Source: Diphasiastrum complanatum
Taxonomy: Eukaryota; Streptophyta; Lycopodiopsida; Lycopodiales; Lycopodiaceae
Length of the DNA stretch: 64,000 bases
Direction: 5' to 3'
NCBI GenBank assembly: GCA_029204225.1
Contig: CM055113.1
Coordinates: 16,189,745-16,253,744, forward strand
The notes under the pieces are model-generated. The model was not told the DNA's origin, searched no databases, and worked only from the letters and a program-made list of their open reading frames with translations. This document shows positions 1 to 10,711 of the stretch, in pieces. Numbering within the stretch: the stretch's first letter is position 1; each line of letters opens with the position of its first letter. The position numbers and the translations under genes are program-made.

Positions 1-900
1 GGGTCACCAAGGACTATGGGTCATCACTTTACTGTGAGAATCCAATGGCATTTCCAAAAAATGATGTTAAACAAAGATAAATATTGGGCTCGCTACCAAA
101 CCATAACATTTTTGCCTAAAGCAAATCCCACATAATCAAATATGTAACCAAAGATTGCCAAGAAGAAATATCTATACGAGCATTTTGTGGATTATGATGC
201 CAACTTGTATTATTCTATGGATTTGTAGGAAAGTTCATTTAATTGAAGTTATTACATAATAGAATTCCATTTAGAGAATTAAGCCAAGGTCTAGGGGATA
301 GTAATCCACCTTAAAATATTTATCATAGAGGATAAATGCATAATCAAACATTTGTATAACCTATGCTTTGAAACAACTTAGCAAAGAAAGGAGAGATGGA
401 GGAGGATTTACATTCAAATAATTCATGAAAATACATTCTAAGCAATACACATCTGTTGGATAAAGATAAAATACATTTATGAAAACCAATAAATAAAAAG
501 AGTTTGAAAAAAAAATAAAAAATAGTGGTATTATATAGGTACTTGGAAGTTGAAATAAAATCAACCAGAAAGTTCTAATTCTCAAAACTACTCTAACAAA
601 TATCCTTTGCTAAAAAGAAATTACAATTAGAGTGCAACAAACTTGAGAGGCTTTGGTGATTATTAATTATTGTCGCTGATATTTGCAGGCAATAAAAGGC
701 ATATGGAAAAAATTGCAGCTTGCCAATCAATTTGCAATAGCATTTGATGACAAAGGAAATCGTTCTATTAGAGGCGATCCAACTTTTGTCCGTGCTACTT
801 GTCGATATTGATAGTTCCAATTGAAGTTACGCTTAGTATTTTAGTTTTAGAAGGATTGGCTTAACAAATACTCCTCATTTAATGCTATGCGTGGGGAATA

Positions 901-902
<2 letters not shown>
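1..902. other. AT-rich intergenic DNA, no gene seen
   Basis: The stretch is AT-rich. The only open frames are short (up to about 75 codons), low-complexity and hydrophobic, with no recognisable motif. I see no transposon protein remnant, RNA gene or repeat structure here. Confidence 0.5.

Positions 903-945
<43 letters not shown>
903..945. repeat. (AT)n microsatellite
   Basis: About 21 uninterrupted AT dinucleotides. It produces an artefactual Ile-Tyr run in one short frame. Confidence 0.95.
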
Positions 946-951
<6 letters not shown>

Positions 952-1110
952 CATTGTATAGATATATCACAGATTCACATACCAAACGTGTCTCTGTCTT
1001 AACCTATAGCATCATGAAGGGGACGCGACCTGCCTGCGTTTCACATGGACAATATCACATTTTTCTGACCTACATTTAACTCCACAATCTTACAGTATTA
1101 TCTCACCAAA

Positions 1111-1880
1111 TTGTACATGGATTGGTGAGCTTGAGCAGCAGACGCTAGGAGGGCAAATAGAGTGAATAGGAGAGGCTTGTGAGAGAGGTATGACTAGCTG
1201 CAGTGGTTGCAAATGGATTGTTGCCTTGTTGTTGTGGTACAGGCGTTGTTGAACCTGTCTCTTACTAATACCAGCTTAAGTGGGTCGAATCCCTCCCTAT
1301 TTGGGTAGTATGGCTAGCTTGAGAGTGCTGAATCTACTACATTCAGAGATGAATATGGCGATCATAGATGAGACAACTAGATACGATATTCCCACTAGGA
1401 ATGAATCAAAATCTCTAATTATGTTTGCATACAAACATGATGAAAGAGATACCTTAGCAGACAAATGTGATGAAAGGGAGACAATCTTGGAATACGACAC
1501 TATTTCTGCCAACAATGCAGTCATGTATAGAGAACGTAACTCTGAAGCAATCACTACTTTAGCGAGTTTTAACTAATATTTGTCTCTTACTAATATCAGC
1601 TTGAGTGGATCAGATCCCTCCCTATTTGGGTAGTATGGTCAGCTTGAGAGTGATGAATCTACTACATTTAGAGATGAATATGGCAATCACAGATGAGACA
1701 TCTAGATACGATGTTCCCACCGAGAATGAATCAAATTTTTTTATTATGTTTGCACACAAACGTGATGAAAGAGATACCTTAGCAAACAAATGTGATGAAA
1801 GGGAGGCGATTCTCGAATACAACGCTTTTTCTACTAGCAATGCAGTCATGGATAGTGAATTTAAGTCTGTGTGTGTGTGT
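1111..1880 (+). pseudogene. Tandemly duplicated LRR-like fragment
   Basis: Two direct copies lie 325 bp apart (about 1257-1581 and 1582-1880). Both translate to a piece resembling one plant extracellular leucine-rich repeat: LTNTSLSGS in one frame, then IPPYLGSMASLRVLNL in the next, so a frameshift sits in the middle of the repeat. The sequence after it (MAIIDETTRYDIPT in copy 1, MAITDETSRYDVPT in copy 2) is conserved between copies, but I do not recognise it. With one LRR, a frameshift and no kinase or signal peptide, this looks like receptor-gene debris that was duplicated after capture. The LRR assignment is tentative. Confidence 0.35.
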
Positions 1881-1886
1881 GTGTGT
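1868..1886. repeat. (GT)n microsatellite at an LTR boundary
   Basis: A GT run of about nine units abuts the TGTTG end of the copia LTR that starts at 1887. The element either inserted next to it or the run grew at the junction. Confidence 0.8.
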
Positions 1887-2622
1887 TGTTGAATTCACAT
1901 GTGTGGATTGTCCACATCATGTACTTGTGATCTCCTAACGTGTGTAGATGCACCAAGATTAAGATTAGATTGAGATTCAAGATCAATCTTAGATCCTATG
2001 GCAAAAACACACTACTACATGCATTCAATCACTTCCAACTCTCACTCACACGTGTGGGAAGTATTCAAAAATTATTCTAAGTAAAAAGAAGCTTCTCTCC
2101 TCAGGTAGAGAGAGAAAAAACCATCATGAGCTCTCGGGTAGAGAGAGAAAGCTAGAAATCCAATAACACTCAAAATCCATATAATCACCAAATCAATTAG
2201 ATCCAAAATGAGGAGTACAATGATACTAGTAGATCCACGAACTACCACTATGCTTACTATGATTGGAGCACACTTTGTCACCTCTTAATCCTATTGGACC
2301 ATTGATCAATGCACCTCTTGATTCTATTGGACTATATTCAAGCACACCTCAAATTCCTATTGGACCATAGATGGTTCCACCTCTAAATCCTATTGGACCT
2401 CTTAGAATCTATCAAACAAAGGCATTACACTTGTCTACACTCTAATTGGCACGAGTTTAGCCTCTTACTCTATTTTGGCTCAATAGTGGCATTACAAGTG
2501 GAAATGCATAATTTGCCATCCATGCCAAATTTGTTCCTATCAACATCCTACACCTAGATGCTTGATGTAAAAAACATAAGACCCCTATATCTAACATAGA
2601 TAATATTTTTCAATTCTTCACA
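1887..2622 (-). repeat. Copia LTR (3' LTR of the truncated element to its right)
   Basis: On the plus strand it begins TGTTGAATTCACATGTG and ends TTCACA, next to the polypurine tract on the minus strand (GGAGGAGTG, complement of 2621-2630). The same TGTTGAATTCACACGTGTGG end recurs at 15787. It holds short AGGTAGAGAGAGAAA direct repeats near 2103 and 2137, and repeated 'cctattggacc' phrases between 2290 and 2400. About 735 bp long; the outer end is set by homology and the TG/CA rule. Confidence 0.65.
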
Positions 2623-2640
2623 CTCCTCCTAAAAAATTAT

Positions 2641-3504
2641 CTATGAAGATTTGAGCATTGATCTTGATATAACTCCAAGATTAGATCTATGCTTGATGAA
2701 AGCACTTTTGCTCAAAGGCTTGGTGAGTAGATCAGCAATACAAGAGGATGAATTGACGTGCTCCAAATAGATTTCTCCTCCAATAAGCTTTTCTCTCACA
2801 AAATGGTGTGCCACTTCTATGTGCTTGCTTCTTGCATGAAATATGGGATTGTTGGCAAAAGCTTGGGCCGAGATGTTATCACACTTGATCATTGGCAGAT
2901 CATCTTCCTTGATGCACTTTAGCTCCATTAGTAACCTCTTGATCCAAAGCACCTCTTTGGTAGTTGTAGTGAGTGCTTTGTACTCGGCCTCACATGAAGA
3001 GAGAGATATAGTATCTTGCTTTTTGGAAAGCCAAGATATTAGATTGCCTCCAAGAAAGATAGTGTATGCACTAATAGACTTTCGATCCATCTTGTCACTT
3101 GCAAAGTCCGAATCCGAGTAGCCAACAATGGATAGATCTTCAGTTTTATAGAGTAGACCATAATCACAAGATGAAGATACATATCTTAGAATCCTCTTGG
3201 CCATCTTCCAATGATGGATCTTAGGATCTTGCATAAATTGACTCAATTTGTGCACACAAAAACTTAGATCGGGCCTAGTAATGGTAAGCCAAATCAAGGA
3301 GCCTACAAGACTCCTAAAAAGTGTGATGTCCTCAAAGGATCTTTCATCACCTTTATTAGGATCTTTTACAATTTGCTCCATTGGAGTATCTATGCTCTTA
3401 GAATTTTCCATATGGAATTTTTTCAACATAGAGTGAGCATATCTAGATTGGCATATAAAGACATGATTTTCATAAAAATCAATTTCTCGGCCTAGGATGT
3501 ACAT
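2641..3504 (-). pseudogene. Copia pol remnant: end of RT and complete RNase H
   Basis: The 287 residues cover the last part of a Ty1/copia reverse transcriptase and the RNase H domain. The RT end is seen in LGREIDF, QSRYAHSMLKKF and the DTPMEQ motif. RNase H has the catalytic-type GYSDSDFASD (about residues 128-137), SLSSCEAEYKAL (about 168-179), IKCDNISAQA and the final HFVREKLIGGEIYLEHV...ADLLTKPL. Everything upstream (gag, protease, integrase, RT palm) is missing, so it begins abruptly at about 3505. The 3' LTR follows directly at 2622. Its closest relatives in the window are the copia remnants at 13961 and 9737. Confidence 0.85.
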
Positions 3505-4488
3505 GAGAAACTCTCACATGAAGGCGATCACGAAGCACAAATTAAGGACTCCTAAGCTACATACATACTTGAGTTGTAAGCGCAACTAGAAGCCCTACAG
3601 ACTTACTATCAGACTTACTTTTTGGTGTTATGTGTGCAGGCTTTTCTGCTGCACCTACTGGCAAAAATCATCAGTCGAGAGGACGTGTTATAGTGAGATT
3701 GATAGTAGCAATTTTTCTCTTAGCAATTTTGAGATGTACATATCTTTTATATAAAAGAAGGGATGGAATTCTGCTCCTCCTCCGCTGTGTATTATCAGAA
3801 ATTTTTATGTTTTATGGTCTCAAAATACAGATAACAACTTTAAGATTCCACTATCTGTATTCTATCCTTCGACATCTTTATGTCTTGCTCTTATGTTGTA
3901 TCTACCTTGCCTCATTGAACAAGGCGTAGTCCCCGTGGCTCCCGATACTAAGGATATTGTGATTATGGGGCTACCGCTTATCAACTGTAGGATCAACTTG
4001 TTCAAAAACTGTCTACTATTACAATGTTCACCTAATTTTCATCCATTAAATTGTGAATTCTTTCTGAAATCCAGTTTCCACTATTTTTATGTTTAAAGAA
4101 TAGAGAACTATTACAGAAATTTCTTCGTAATTCATAAACGTATTCTGGATGAGAGGACGTTGATTTTTGTCTTAAAATAAAAAAACTAAGTTCATTACAA
4201 ACGCGTTGTGTATGATAGCTGAAGTTGAATGTTGTTTACCATGGTAATGTTTTCATCTCTTTATTGCAAATGGACCAAATTGTAGATAATTTTTATTCAC
4301 AAAGCTTAAACAGAATCATGTGATCGCTTTTACATCTACTGGCACTTTTGGTTTTAATAAGCCTTCGTGACAATCAAATTAGGATAGATATACATTGTTG
4401 TTAGTCGCGGATAGTATCCCTATATTGTCCCAAAACAGACTTGAAAATCACTTCAGAACTCTAACTCATCAGGTAGGATGATTTTGTG
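3505..4488. other. No gene recognised
   Basis: Two short plus-strand frames (3630-3929 and 3893-4096) have no recognisable domain and leucine/isoleucine-rich, low-complexity translations. I see no LTR end or repeat. It is probably old transposon-derived DNA. Confidence 0.4.
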
Positions 4489-4620
4489 TTCCGACCTGAC
4501 CTGACCAAGGGTCGAAAATTTTTGACTCGACCAAACCCGACCAAGGGTCAGAAAATTTTGACCCGACCAAGGTTCAAAAAATTTCGACCCGACCCGACCC
4601 GACCAAGGAGTTGGATTTTT
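4489..4620. repeat. CCCGACCAAGG minisatellite
   Basis: Degenerate short tandem repeats of 'cccgaccaagggtcgaaaat' with variants, about six units. They give a spurious Pro/Thr/Arg-rich frame. Confidence 0.7.
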
Positions 4621-5004
4621 TTACCATTGGGTCAGAAAATTCAGTCGGATGTGGGTTGGATCCTAATGATGAAGGTACTCATAGTTGCCAGGTTTCCTCT
4701 ACAAAACTCGAGATTAAGGCATAAAAAATCTAACAAAAGAAATTTCATGTTAATTTTTTATAGAAAGCTACCGATTTCAATCTTGGATTATTCAGACTCT
4801 CTCAAATACCGAGTGGAGGTACTCGGGAGGAGTTGGGACTGGGAGTAGTTCTAAACTTGAATCTGAAAATGAAAAGAGAGAGAGTTTATTAAAAAGAAAA
4901 AAGTTATAATACCGAAAAAAACACGAGATAGGGTGATAATTGATAAAATTTTCTACAGCAGGGGTGGGAGGTAAGAGGGCACCTCAAAGACGACGAAAAT
5001 GGAG

Positions 5005-5402
5005 AATAACTCGAATATTTGGACGAACTTTTTGAACGAAGTCTAATTCTGGGACGAACTCGACTTTTGGAACGAACTTGAATTTTTGAACAAACTCGAA
5101 TTTTTTGAGACTTGAATTTCTGGGAATCAAATTTTGGAGGCTCGAATTTTTTCAACGAACTCGAATTTTTCAGTCAACTCAAATTTTTTGAGGTTCAAAT
5201 TTATCTAGACTCAAATTTTTGGACGGATTCGAATATTTTTTTAGTCGACTCGATTTTTGGAACAAATTCGTGGACGAACTCAAAATATTCTAGATTCGAT
5301 TTTTTGGACGAACCCAAATTTTTCTAGACTCAAATTTTTGGACGAAGTTCGAATTTTTGAATGAACTCAAATATTTGGACGAAGCTCAATTTTTTTTATA
5401 TT
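5005..5402. repeat. Degenerate minisatellite, unit about gacgaactcgaattttt
   Basis: Roughly twenty imperfect copies of an 18-27-bp unit centred on 'gaactcgaatttttgga', with drifting spacing. The open frames on both strands across it are products of the repeat. The 380 bp between 4621 and 5004 show nothing recognisable. Confidence 0.75.
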
Positions 5403-5815
5403 TGAATCTTCGAGTCCTTATTTATATTCCAATTGAAATAATTAGAACAACTATTCGCACGGTGAAATTGAACATTCAACAATTCTAACATAATCTAGTG
5501 ATGTGATTTTCACTCGATTTTAGCCAATTTTGTTCAATGACCATTTACCTACACTGTACATACACGTAGGCGTACATATACATACATACGTGTATGTGTA
5601 CGTGTATCTTAAAATTAATTGACAATGCATCTTAAGTTGAGAATAGGTAGAGACATTATTTCTTGACCTAAAAAATCCTACAGGTGTTTGGGCATGCCAA
5701 TTTTTGGCAAAAATTGCCAGTTCCATTCTTGGACTTTGTCGACTTCCCCCAACACTGATGCTAGGAATTCTCATAGATTTAAATGTACTTTCAGCTTTTA
5801 GGGAATTCTAAAACT
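5403..5815. other. No gene recognised
   Basis: Contains a short TACATACG/TACGTGTA-rich run (5555-5610) and no coding signal. It ends where homology to the 3' LTR of the next element begins. Confidence 0.4.
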
Positions 5816-6316
5816 TGATTTAGACATAGAATTAACAAAATTATGCTAGTAAAAACTCGTGGCAATTCACTTGCATTAATTGTAAGTGATCCATAATGAC
5901 ATGCAAGGCATGCACAAAGTGTAATGGACAAATGCATGATGATTTGTACATTTCTAGTTAGAACTAGGACACTTGGAAAAAGTTGGTAGAGATTCATGAT
6001 GAAGAACCAAAGCTTTGTAGCTATATCTTGCCATTTTGGATCCACACAAATTTTGCTTGTTATCTCTCTATATTTCTCTCTCTAACTCGTGTTGAGGATA
6101 ATGCCAATACACTAATTTCTTGTACTTATGCTCATTAATGATTCATTGCTATCATTTTCTGTTGCTTAGCATGCTAGATTGTGGTTAAGCCATAACTTCT
6201 GTACTAGATCTTGCTAATCAATCTAGAATCAGCTTATTGTGCTAATCATAAAGCTTAATTAGATCTATCATACTTGTGGATCTTCTCCACACATGTGAAT
6301 TCTAAAAATTTTGTCA
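5816..6316 (+). repeat. 5' LTR of copia-A (5'-truncated)
   Basis: Homologous to 10086-10711. It ends in TTTTGTCA directly before the primer-binding site. The left end is truncated: the TGTTGAAATGG start seen at 9921 is absent here. Confidence 0.75.
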
Positions 6317-6329
6317 TGGTATCAGAGCC
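6317..6329 (+). promoter_or_regulatory. Primer-binding site, initiator-Met tRNA
   Basis: tggtatcagagcc sits immediately after the LTR CA end. This is the standard plant copia primer site and fixes both the LTR boundary and the orientation. Confidence 0.9.
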
Positions 6330-8150
6330 AAATTGGCTTTGCATGCTAACATCTCTGATTATACAAGAATTTGAGAGCTAAATCAAGCAAAAAAAAACAG
6401 TTTTATACTTTTTCTCATCTTTTTTTGAAGTGTGTTGGATCAAATTGGATTGGAACTGAATTTTCAGACTTGAAAAGTGGTAGTACGAAATTCTGGAATT
6501 TCGCATGCGTGAAAATCAGAGATTTTCAGTCCATTCTATCTCCTTTCTTGTAGATCCAAATATAGTGGTCTTATAGCTTGATGGAAAGCTTATGATGTGT
6601 ACTTTCCATAGAAATTGAAACCAAATCAATCTGATGTGTCTATCAAGAGTTATAATCTCTTAAAGAGGATCGGGATAGGTCCAAAATCCGAGTGACAACA
6701 TTTTGATTTGATTCAACCTTGCTTTGTTCTGAATCCATTGTTTTGAGCATCCTTCACAAGAAATTGAAGATCAAAACCAAGTTTGAAGTAACTAAACATC
6801 CTTCGAGCCTTCTGAGTGTCAATAGTATTTTTTTTTGAAGCATTTCACACGTGTCAAAAGTAAGATTCAAACTTGCTAAAGTGTCTCAATCCACTTTGTG
6901 TGTCTGATCTAGATAATCTTGTCTTGTGAAATATTCGAGATTCATCTCAAATACGGTTGCAAGTGTTTCACATAGGAAGGATGTACATCCTTGGAAATAC
7001 CTATAGTGAAAGAGAGCAGCAACATTAAATCTGATTGGAACAAACTCCAACATATTGCAGTCCAATAACTAAGAATTCTTCATCAATTCTATAAATCCTT
7101 TAATCTAAACTCTAAACACTAAAGCCCTTTTCAACTGTCTTACTTATTTTCATGATTTTAAAACGTTTATCTTTATCAAGCTATAGCATATGCTCTTCAC
7201 ATTATTTTAGAAAGTTTCAATTGAAAGAAAATACCCACAAACAAATCAACAAGATTTTAATAAAACAAAACAACAATATTTCAACAAAACAAAGAAACAA
7301 GATTTACAATAAACAATGCTCACCTTGTCTCCAAAAACTTTGTTTCAAAAGCTTTACCCCAAGAAACTTTACTCCAAACTGAGGATACTGTGATAAAAAA
7401 GAGTGTCAATGAGAGGGAGAGATAGACAGAGACAAAGAGAGAGAGGGAGAGCAAGTCTTACTACAAACTTTACTCAAACTACTTTAACTCTAATGAAAGA
7501 GAAACAAAAGAGTGTCAATGAGAGAGATAAAAGAATAAAGAGTCATCAAGGTTTTCAAAAAACTTTACTCCAAGCCCTATTCCAAGCTTTACACTCTTTT
7601 AAATAGCTTTACTCCTTTGAGAAGCTTTCTTATGCTCTCTTTGAAAAGGTTTACAAGCTTTTAAATAGCTTTACCTCAAGCTTTTGAAAAGCTTTAACTC
7701 TGATGAAAAAAAAAACAAAAGAGTTTCAATGAGAGAGAGAAAAGAACATAAACAACAATAAACACAAATGTAACAAAGCAAAACAAGTAAACTTTTGAAT
7801 GTTGGCTACGATGCTTACCTTTGTGTCCAATGCTTAAGTTTTTGCTCAAGCCTTGGCTATGGTAAGAAGGTAAAGAGCTTTGGCTATGACAAAAGAACAT
7901 AAACAACAATAAACACAAATGTATCAAAGAAAAACAAATAAACTTTTGAATGTTGGCTATGGTGCTCACCTTTTTGTCCAATGCTCCACTTTTTCTCCAA
8001 GCCTTGGCTATGGTGAAATGGTAGAGAGCTTGGCTGTGACAAAAAAGCCTAAGAAAGATCAAGCATCATTAGAAGAGCCATAGAGAGCAGCACCATCGCT
8101 AGGCACAAAAATATCCTCCTCTTCGCGCTCAAAAATTCGAAAATCAAAAT
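6330..8150 (+). other. Leader of copia-A, non-coding, with a 151-bp tandem duplication
   Basis: No gag start is recognisable in this 1.8 kb. From about 7380 it is rich in repeated 'agctttact' and 'gagagagag' phrases. A unit of about 151 bp beginning 'aagaacataaacaacaataa' occurs at about 7742 and again at 7893. The gag N-terminus seems to have been lost or displaced by the array that follows. Confidence 0.6.
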
Positions 8151-8880
8151 GAAAAGATGGCAAAAATTGCGGAAGTATTTCGCAATTTTGTCCGCAACTT
8201 TTTGCAATTTGCAATAATTTCCGCAATTTATGCCATGTCTAAAAATTGCGAAATTTTTTTCTGCAGTTTTGTCTGCAATTCCTACCATGACAGGAGAAAT
8301 TGCGGAAAACTTTTTGCAATATTTTCTTCAATTTCAGCCAAGGAAAGTTTTCGGCAATTTCTGCCATGGCCTAAAAATTGCAAAAAAAAAAAAAAATCGC
8401 AATTTTGTTTGCAATTTCTACCACGATGAGAAAAATTGTAGAAAACTTTCTATAGCTTTTTTTGCAATTTCTGCCGTTGAAACATTTTTTGCAATTTCTG
8501 CCATGGCCTAAAAATTGCAAAAAATTGTTTCCACAATTTTGTCTGCAATTTTTACCACGACGGGAGAAATTGCAAAAAATTTTATTCAATGTTTTCTATA
8601 ATTTCTTCCGCGAAAACATTTTTCGCAATTTGGCCACGACCAAAAAATTGCGAAAAATCTTTTTCACACTTTTTTTCGCAAATTCTGTGATGACGACAAA
8701 AATTGCAGAAGTTTTTTGCAATTTTTTCCGCAATTTCTGCCATGATGGTAGAAATTGCGGATGATTTTCTACAATTTCTACCATAATAGTAAAAATTGTA
8801 GAATTTTTTTCGCAATTTTGACCAAAAAAATTGCGAATTTTTTTTTTTTGTTGCAATTTTTGCCACCTTTTCTTGTAGTG
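8150..8880. repeat. Tandem array, about 135-bp unit rich in GCAATTT / AAATTGC
   Basis: Units are marked by 'gccatggcctaaaaattgc' or variants near 8230, 8363, 8498 and 8630, each followed by several gcaattt and aaattgc elements in both orientations. Because these words are each other's complement, every unit can fold on itself. The overlapping open frames on both strands (Asn-Cys-Lys-rich and Phe-Leu-rich) are products of the repeat. It ends exactly where gag homology begins. Confidence 0.85.
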
Positions 8881-9736
8881 AAAGAATACTTCTAGAATAC
8901 TCACTCTTAGGAATCAGATTTTTCAAAGTTTCCAAAGAAGTGAAGAGAGTACATCAAACTATGTTCTGAGAGTTAAAGATTTAGATAGAGAGCTTTTCTG
9001 TGTTGGTGTTACTATTAACCAGGATGAGCTAGTTCAAGTCATTTTAAATGGCTTGAAAGATGACTATGATAACTTTGTTTAGTCTTTTGTCATTAGGGAG
9101 GAGTTGCCTAATCTAGAAACTCTTCAAGGAATTCTGATTTCTGAAGAATCTAGGCAAAGCTATAAACTGTCCAGGATGAACAAACTCGAGCATGGTGGAA
9201 GTGACAAAGCCCTCTTTGTCAAGGACATCCATAAAGGAAGGAGTAAGAATCAGTTTTCTCAAGCATCCAACAAAGACAAAACCAAAGATCGAGACAAAGA
9301 TGGGGAAGAAGATGATTCATCTCATCCCTCTACTTCAAAGACCAAGAAGAAAAAAGTGAAGTGTTTCTTCTGTGGCAAGAAGGGGCACTATGCCTCTAAT
9401 TGCTTTAAGAAGAAAAACCAACTCAAGAAAGCAAATCTCTCCAAAGAGATTGAAGAAGATTCTGTTGCAAGTGATGGAGAAGGATCACTCATGGTGTCCA
9501 GTTTTTCTTCATCACCTTTCAAAAAAGATGGAGCTTGGTACATAGATAGTGAGCTTCTTCACATATGTGCTATTCAAAGGAGTCATTTGACTCAATTGTA
9601 CCTTACAAAGGACATAAGAGATCTATTTACACTGCTAATGATCATGAATGTTCTATAGAAGGAATTGGCAGCAATCCAGTAAAACTTTGCTTTTTCAAAA
9701 GTTCTTGCACTTTCTAATGTTCTTTTCATTCCAAAC
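8881..9736 (+). pseudogene. Copia gag and protease start (copia-A)
   Basis: The frame opens inside gag at ...RILTLRNQIFQSFQ and runs through the UBN2-type gag region. One in-frame TAG (9079-9081) interrupts it before SFVIREELPNLETLQ. A basic linker and a CCHC zinc knuckle follow (CFFCGKKGHYASNC, about 9361-9402), then the protease motif region WYIDSELLH, where the usual DSG is DSE and the next residues are shifted. A further frameshift follows, and the coding stops at a 'VLFIPNI' motif where it joins RNase H. It belongs to the same family as the gags at 29444 and 39739. Confidence 0.8.
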
Positions 9737-9903
9737 ATCACTTCGTGAGAGAGAAGCTCATTGGAGGGAAAATCTACTTGGAGCACTTCGACACTTCATC
9801 TTGTATTGCTGATATGCTCACCAAACCTTTGAGCAAAAGTTCCTTCATCAAGCATAGAGCCAATCTTGGAATAATACCAAGATCCATGTTCAAGTCAATA
9901 TAG
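9737..9903 (+). pseudogene. Copia RNase H C-terminus (copia-A)
   Basis: Reads HHFVREKLIGGKIYLEHF, then IADMLTKPLSKSSFIKHR and ends SMFKSI before a TAG at 9901. This is the end of copia pol, joined directly to the protease region, so about 3 kb of pol was deleted at this point. Confidence 0.85.
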
Positions 9904-9910
9904 ATTGTTT

Positions 9911-9920
9911 TTAGGAAGAG
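9911..9920 (+). promoter_or_regulatory. Polypurine tract of copia-A
   Basis: ttaggaagag lies between the pol stop codon and the TG start of the 3' LTR. The matching place in the sister elements is taggaggag. Confidence 0.6.
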
Positions 9921-10711
9921 TGTTGAAATGGAAAAATAATCCATCTTGACTTTAGGCTTGCTATAAACTTTGTACCATGCAAGTATGTTGTTCATAAATG
10001 CAAATGCCAAGTTTGGCCTAGATAGAACTCGAGCTACATGGATATGTCATATATAGAATGATGAGTAAAACTTGCATATAGGTTGTAGACATAGAATTAG
10101 CAAAATTATGCTAGTAAAAACTCGTGGCAATCCAGATGCATTAATTGTAAGTGATCCATAATGACATGCAAGGCATGCACAAAGTGTAATGGACACATGC
10201 ATGATGATTTGTTCATTTCTAGTTAGAACTAGGACACTTGGAAAAAGTTGGTAGATATTCATGCATGAGATGTGACAAATGTCACATAGACTCTAGTTTT
10301 CACTTTAGATGTCATTTAATGATGGATGGATGTGGTTCTACCTCGAGCTACCTCAAACTCCATAAATATGTGTAGCTCTCCTCATATTTTTTGATGAAGA
10401 ACCAAAGCTTTGTAGCTATCTCTTGCCATTTTGGATCCACACCAATTTTGCTTGTTATCTCTCTATCTTTCTCTCTCTAACTCGTGTTGAGGCTAATGCC
10501 AATACACTAATTTCTTGTACTTTTGCTCATTAATGATTCATTGCTATCATTCTATATTGCTTAGCATGCTAGATTGTGGTTAAGCCATAACTTCTGTACT
10601 AGATCTTCCTAATCAATCTAGAATCAGGTTATTGTGCTAATCATAAAGCTTAATTAAATCTATCATACTTGTGGATCTTCTCCACACGTGTGAATTCTGG
10701 AAATTTTGTCA
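9921..10711 (+). repeat. 3' LTR of copia-A
   Basis: Starts TGTTGAAATGG and ends TTTTGTCA (791 bp). It contains the 130-bp block (about 10265-10392) missing from the 5' copy. Confidence 0.75.

Larger units (their letters stand above)
5816..10711 (+). mobile_element. Internally deleted Ty1/copia element (copia-A)
   Basis: Order on the plus strand: partial 5' LTR (5816-6316), Met-tRNA primer-binding site (6317), long leader (6330-8150), tandem array (8150-8880), gag and start of protease (8881-9736), direct jump to the end of RNase H (9737-9903), polypurine tract, full 3' LTR (9921-10711). Most of protease and all of integrase and RT are missing. The 5' LTR lacks its first about 170 bp and a 130-bp block present in the 3' LTR (about 10265-10392), so the copy is old. 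It cannot move without help. Confidence 0.8.

Noticed and set aside
8150-8880. Possible CRISPR-like array
   Set aside because: Units are contiguous and degenerate, without constant repeat and unique spacers, in plant nuclear DNA with no cas genes.
8157-8935. Six overlapping frames of 72-117 codons on both strands
   Set aside because: All are translations of the same self-complementary tandem repeat (Asn-Cys-Lys and Phe-Leu-Gln runs).
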